Shown here in pieces: positions 7,814 to 10,036 of a stretch of DNA of 10,036 nucleotides. The notes below the pieces were generated by a model. It did no database searches, was not told the origin of the DNA, and worked only from the letters and a program-made list of their open reading frames with translations. Origin of the DNA: Clostridia bacterium (GTDB lineage: Bacteria; Bacillota; Clostridia; Oscillospirales; Acutalibacteraceae); assembly GCA_900768035.1 (NCBI GenBank), contig CAAGBH010000115.1:1-10036 (forward strand). The letters are read 5' to 3'. How positions within the stretch are numbered: the stretch's first letter is position 1; every line of letters begins with the position of its first letter. A program made the translations under genes and the position numbers.

Positions 7814-7836
7814 TGGCTGTTTATCAGCCATTTTTT
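7812..7836 (+). terminator. Intrinsic (Rho-independent) terminator
   Basis: A perfect 8-bp stem AATGGCTG (7812-7819) pairs with CAGCCATT (7825-7832) around a 5-nt loop TTTAT. A run of six T (7831-7836) follows, two of them inside the stem. The stem begins within the TAA stop codon of the zinc-ribbon gene. The opposite strand lacks a good T run, so it should act only in the + direction. With four GC pairs and a short T run it may be only partly efficient. Confidence 0.8.
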
Positions 7837-7840
7837 CATT

Positions 7841-7846
7841 AAGGAG
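7841..7846 (+). promoter_or_regulatory. Shine-Dalgarno site of the nucleosidase gene
   Basis: AAGGAG lies 5 nt before the ATG at 7852 and only 4 nt after the terminator T run. It confirms the start codon and shows how little space remains for a promoter. Confidence 0.8.
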
Positions 7847-7851
7847 AAAAA

Positions 7852-8550
7852 ATGAAGGAATTAAAAATTGGCATAATCGTTGCCGATATTGATGAGTATA
7901 AGCCTTTTGCAAGGTCTATAGAAAACGGCGAATTTAAAAAGTATTCCGTTTTAAACCGTATAGGTCACGAATTTACTGTCAAAACTCAAGATAAAACCGC
8001 AAGAGTTATTTCACTTCTTTGCGGAATTGGTAAGGTGAATGCGGCAGCGGCGGCAATGCACCTTGTGGATATTGGCTGTAATATCATTCTCAATTACGGC
8101 CTTTCCGGCGGTATTTCGGGTGTTAATAGGGGAGATATATGTCTTAACGATAAGTTTATTGAACACGATTTCGATTTATCAGGTATAGGGTATGCTCTTT
8201 GCGAAAAGCCGTTGCAAAAGTATATTTACAGTGCGGACAAAGCTTTGATAGATGTGGCTAAAAATGTTGTTCCAAATGCAAAGGTGGGTACTGCTGTTTC
8301 GGGTGACCATTTTATATGCGATGCCGATAAGCGTGATAGCCTTAAGCAGAATTTTTCGGCAATGTCTTGCGATATGGAAACGGCGGCTATAGCCTATGTG
8401 TGTGATTTTTCAAATACTCCGTTCTTGGCTTTGAGGCGCATTTCTGATGATGCGGGTGCAGATGCTACTGAATCTTATCGAGAAATGAATACAAGCGACG
8501 AAACATTGCTTTCGGACTATCTTATAAAAATTATTAAGGAAATTATTTAA
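7852..8550 (+). CDS. mtnN: 5'-methylthioadenosine/S-adenosylhomocysteine nucleosidase
   Basis: The 232-residue length equals that of typical MTAN. The order of family motifs is kept: an N-terminal KIGIIVA strand, CGIGKVNAAAA (57-67), NYGLSGGI (81-88), VSGDHF (149-154), CDMETAAIAYVC (173-184) and RRISDDAG (195-202). By alignment from memory with E. coli MtnN, the catalytic Glu12, Glu174 and Asp197 correspond to E15, E176 and D199, so the enzyme should be active. It cleaves adenine from methylthioadenosine, S-adenosylhomocysteine and 5'-deoxyadenosine. The last is a by-product of radical SAM enzymes, such as the HemZ-type protein encoded upstream. Some positions differ from the classical form (an Asp-rich ADIDEY start, NYG instead of NTG), so a related nucleoside phosphorylase-fold activity such as futalosine hydrolase remains a minor alternative. 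Only 4 nt separate it from the flippase gene, suggesting co-transcription. Confidence 0.88.
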   Translation: MKELKIGIIVADIDEYKPFARSIENGEFKKYSVLNRIGHEFTVKTQDKTARVISLLCGIGKVNAAAAAMHLVDIGCNIILNYGLSGGISGVNRGDICLNDKFIEHDFDLSGIGYALCEKPLQKYIYSADKALIDVAKNVVPNAKVGTAVSGDHFICDADKRDSLKQNFSAMSCDMETAAIAYVCDFSNTPFLALRRISDDAGADATESYREMNTSDETLLSDYLIKIIKEII

Positions 8551-8554
8551 AAGT

Positions 8555-10036
8555 ATGAAATTCAAAAAGCAAAATCTGGGGCAAAGCGCTATAATTTTAA
8601 TGGTTTCAACCTTGATGGCAAAGGTGATAAGCGCTTGCTTTAAAATACCGCTCGCAAGTGATACCTTTTTGGGTGACTTGGGGTTTGGATATTTCTCGGT
8701 AGCGCACGACCTTTTTATGCCTTTTTATGTGTTGGCAATTTCGGGTTTACCCTCGGCGGTATCGCATATCACTGCAGAGTATATTGCAGAAAATAAGTTT
8801 AACGATGTAAAGAAAAACTTTGCAGTTACACGTAAACTTTTTGTTGTATTAGGTATTTTGATTTCGGCATTAATATCGCTTTTGGCAATACCGATTGTTT
8901 ATTTTACTGATAACAGCGGAAATACAATTTATAGCATTATTGCAGTTATACCGTCAATCTTTCTGATGTTCTTAATCTCGGTTTACAGAGGGTATTTTGA
9001 GGGCTTTTGCAATATGTATCCAACGGCTATATCAAAATTGATTGAGGCGCTTGGAAAACTTGTTTTAGGGCTTTTAATTTCTTTTGTTGTTATAAAAATT
9101 ACGAATAATCCTGCATTATCTGCCGCAGGTGCGATGTTGGGTATCACTTTAGGCAATTTAATTGCGGTGGCTTATTTGCATATAAGTTATGGCAAAAATA
9201 ATCTAATAACTGAAGAACAGTTATTGAAAAGTCCAAAACCAAATACGAGCAAAAAAACCCTTAAAATTGTGTTGTTGCTTGCAATTCCTATGGCGCTTTC
9301 GAGTTTGGCTTCGAGCGCAGTATCGCTTATAGATGTTATAACTGTGCGACTGCAATTAACAAATAATCTTGATAGTTATTGGCAAATTTGCAATCAGATG
9401 TATTCGGATGCTATTGCCAGTTATAACTTAAATTCTGCTACCGATTTAACACAGGCAGATTTACCGACATTTCTTTACGGAATACGAAGTAAAGCATTTA
9501 CACTTTATAATTTAGTCCCAACGCTGACAATGGCTTTTGGCGTGGGTGCTTTGCCTGTGCTTACTGAATGTTGGGTTAAAGGGGATAAGCAAGGTGTTGA
9601 AAATAATCTTAATGTGATAGTTAAATTAGTATCATTTATAACCTTACCAGCGGGAATCGGTTTAGCAGCAATCTCAGGCCCTATTATGAATCTACTTTAT
9701 TCTGATACTCATATTTTAGGCAGAAATTTGCTTATGATTTTTGGGGTTTCAGCGGTGTTTGCGGGATTTGCAATTCCGCTTACGAGTGTTTTACAATCGC
9801 TTAATCGTCAGGTTTTTGCTCTTAATAACATAATTGTGGGTACTATTCTTAAACTTGCGGTAAATATTATTCTGATGAATAATTTGAAAATAAATATTTA
9901 TGCTACGGCAATCGGTACGGCGGTTTGTTATTTATATATTATGATTTCGCATATTTTTGTGTTGCTAAAAACAGTCGGAGGTATTATTGATTTCAAAGGG
10001 ACATTTTTAAAACCGCTTTTTGCATCTGTTGTTTGC
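8555..10036 (+). CDS. MOP-superfamily flippase, SpoVB/MurJ-like polysaccharide or lipid-linked precursor exporter, 3'-truncated
   Basis: The frame opens at ATG 8555 and stays open for 494 codons to the window end. The sequence is strongly hydrophobic with many membrane segments, including about 11-30, 50-70, 95-117, 125-145, 165-182, 235-260, 355-380, 392-412, 422-441 and 448-471. The N-terminal amphipathic start followed by LMVSTLMAKVISACFKIPL (15-33) and the segment YRGYFEGFCNMYPTAIS (144-160) are hallmarks of the SpoVB/YtgP/MurJ-related group. These integral membrane proteins flip lipid-linked cell-wall or polysaccharide precursors; SpoVB itself acts in spore cortex formation. Which substrate this one moves cannot be read, and the group has several paralogues per genome, so no symbol is given. 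A polar stretch at about 266-315 looks longer than the usual loop. The ribosome-binding site is weak: AAGGA at 8536-8540 lies 14 nt from the ATG, so coupling to the nucleosidase gene 4 nt upstream is likely. Probably only a few dozen residues are missing. Confidence 0.88.
   Translation, partial: MKFKKQNLGQSAIILMVSTLMAKVISACFKIPLASDTFLGDLGFGYFSVAHDLFMPFYVLAISGLPSAVSHITAEYIAENKFNDVKKNFAVTRKLFVVLGILISALISLLAIPIVYFTDNSGNTIYSIIAVIPSIFLMFLISVYRGYFEGFCNMYPTAISKLIEALGKLVLGLLISFVVIKITNNPALSAAGAMLGITLGNLIAVAYLHISYGKNNLITEEQLLKSPKPNTSKKTLKIVLLLAIPMALSSLASSAVSLIDVITVRLQLTNNLDSYWQICNQMYSDAIASYNLNSATDLTQADLPTFLYGIRSKAFTLYNLVPTLTMAFGVGALPVLTECWVKGDKQGVENNLNVIVKLVSFITLPAGIGLAAISGPIMNLLYSDTHILGRNLLMIFGVSAVFAGFAIPLTSVLQSLNRQVFALNNIIVGTILKLAVNIILMNNLKINIYATAIGTAVCYLYIMISHIFVLLKTVGGIIDFKGTFLKPLFASVVC

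Noticed and set aside
1..10036. Mobile elements, CRISPR repeats, tRNA or rRNA genes, defence genes
   Set aside because: No transposase or integrase motifs, terminal inverted repeats, regularly spaced repeats or tRNA-like cloverleaf segments were seen; intergenic space is too small for most of these.

Overview
This is a compact, gene-dense stretch of a low-to-moderate GC bacterial chromosome. All recognisable genes lie on the + strand. The gene set and order (recJ, a bifunctional RelA/SpoT, dtd, a glyoxalase-II-like hydrolase, hemZ) match a conserved block of Bacillota, and hemZ next to this block points to Clostridia. I cannot name a genus. The content is core chromosome: I see no mobile element, CRISPR array, rRNA or tRNA, and no candidate for a wholly new system.

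Region 1 (1-7392) reads as one transcription unit of six genes. They are 5'-truncated recJ (ssDNA exonuclease), rsh/relA ((p)ppGpp synthetase/hydrolase), dtd (D-aminoacyl-tRNA deacylase), an MBL-fold hydrolase, hemZ (radical SAM) and a P-loop uridine-kinase/phosphoribulokinase-type kinase. Every junction is an overlap or a gap of at most 2 nt (11 nt overlap, 1 nt overlap, 11 nt overlap, 2 nt gap, 20 nt overlap), which suggests strong translational coupling. The apt gene usually found between recJ and relA is absent, and hisS-aspS do not follow.

Region 2 (7393-7836) holds a small separate unit. A near-consensus sigma-A promoter with an extended -10 drives a 122-residue helical protein ending in a four-cysteine zinc ribbon. 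An intrinsic terminator whose stem begins inside the stop codon closes the unit.

Region 3 (7852-10036) holds an MTA/SAH nucleosidase gene and, 4 nt later, a SpoVB/MurJ-like MOP-family flippase that runs off the window end. There is almost no room for a promoter between the terminator and the nucleosidase gene, so this pair probably depends on read-through or on a promoter inside the zinc-ribbon gene.

The functions fit general housekeeping: DNA repair, stringent response, translation quality control, nucleoside and methyl-cycle recycling, and envelope precursor or polysaccharide export. The points most worth a second look are the kinase lacking the usual N-terminal TGS/ThrRS-like domains, the strongly promoted zinc-ribbon protein, the terminator-to-gene spacing after it, and the departure from the usual recJ-apt-relA gene order.
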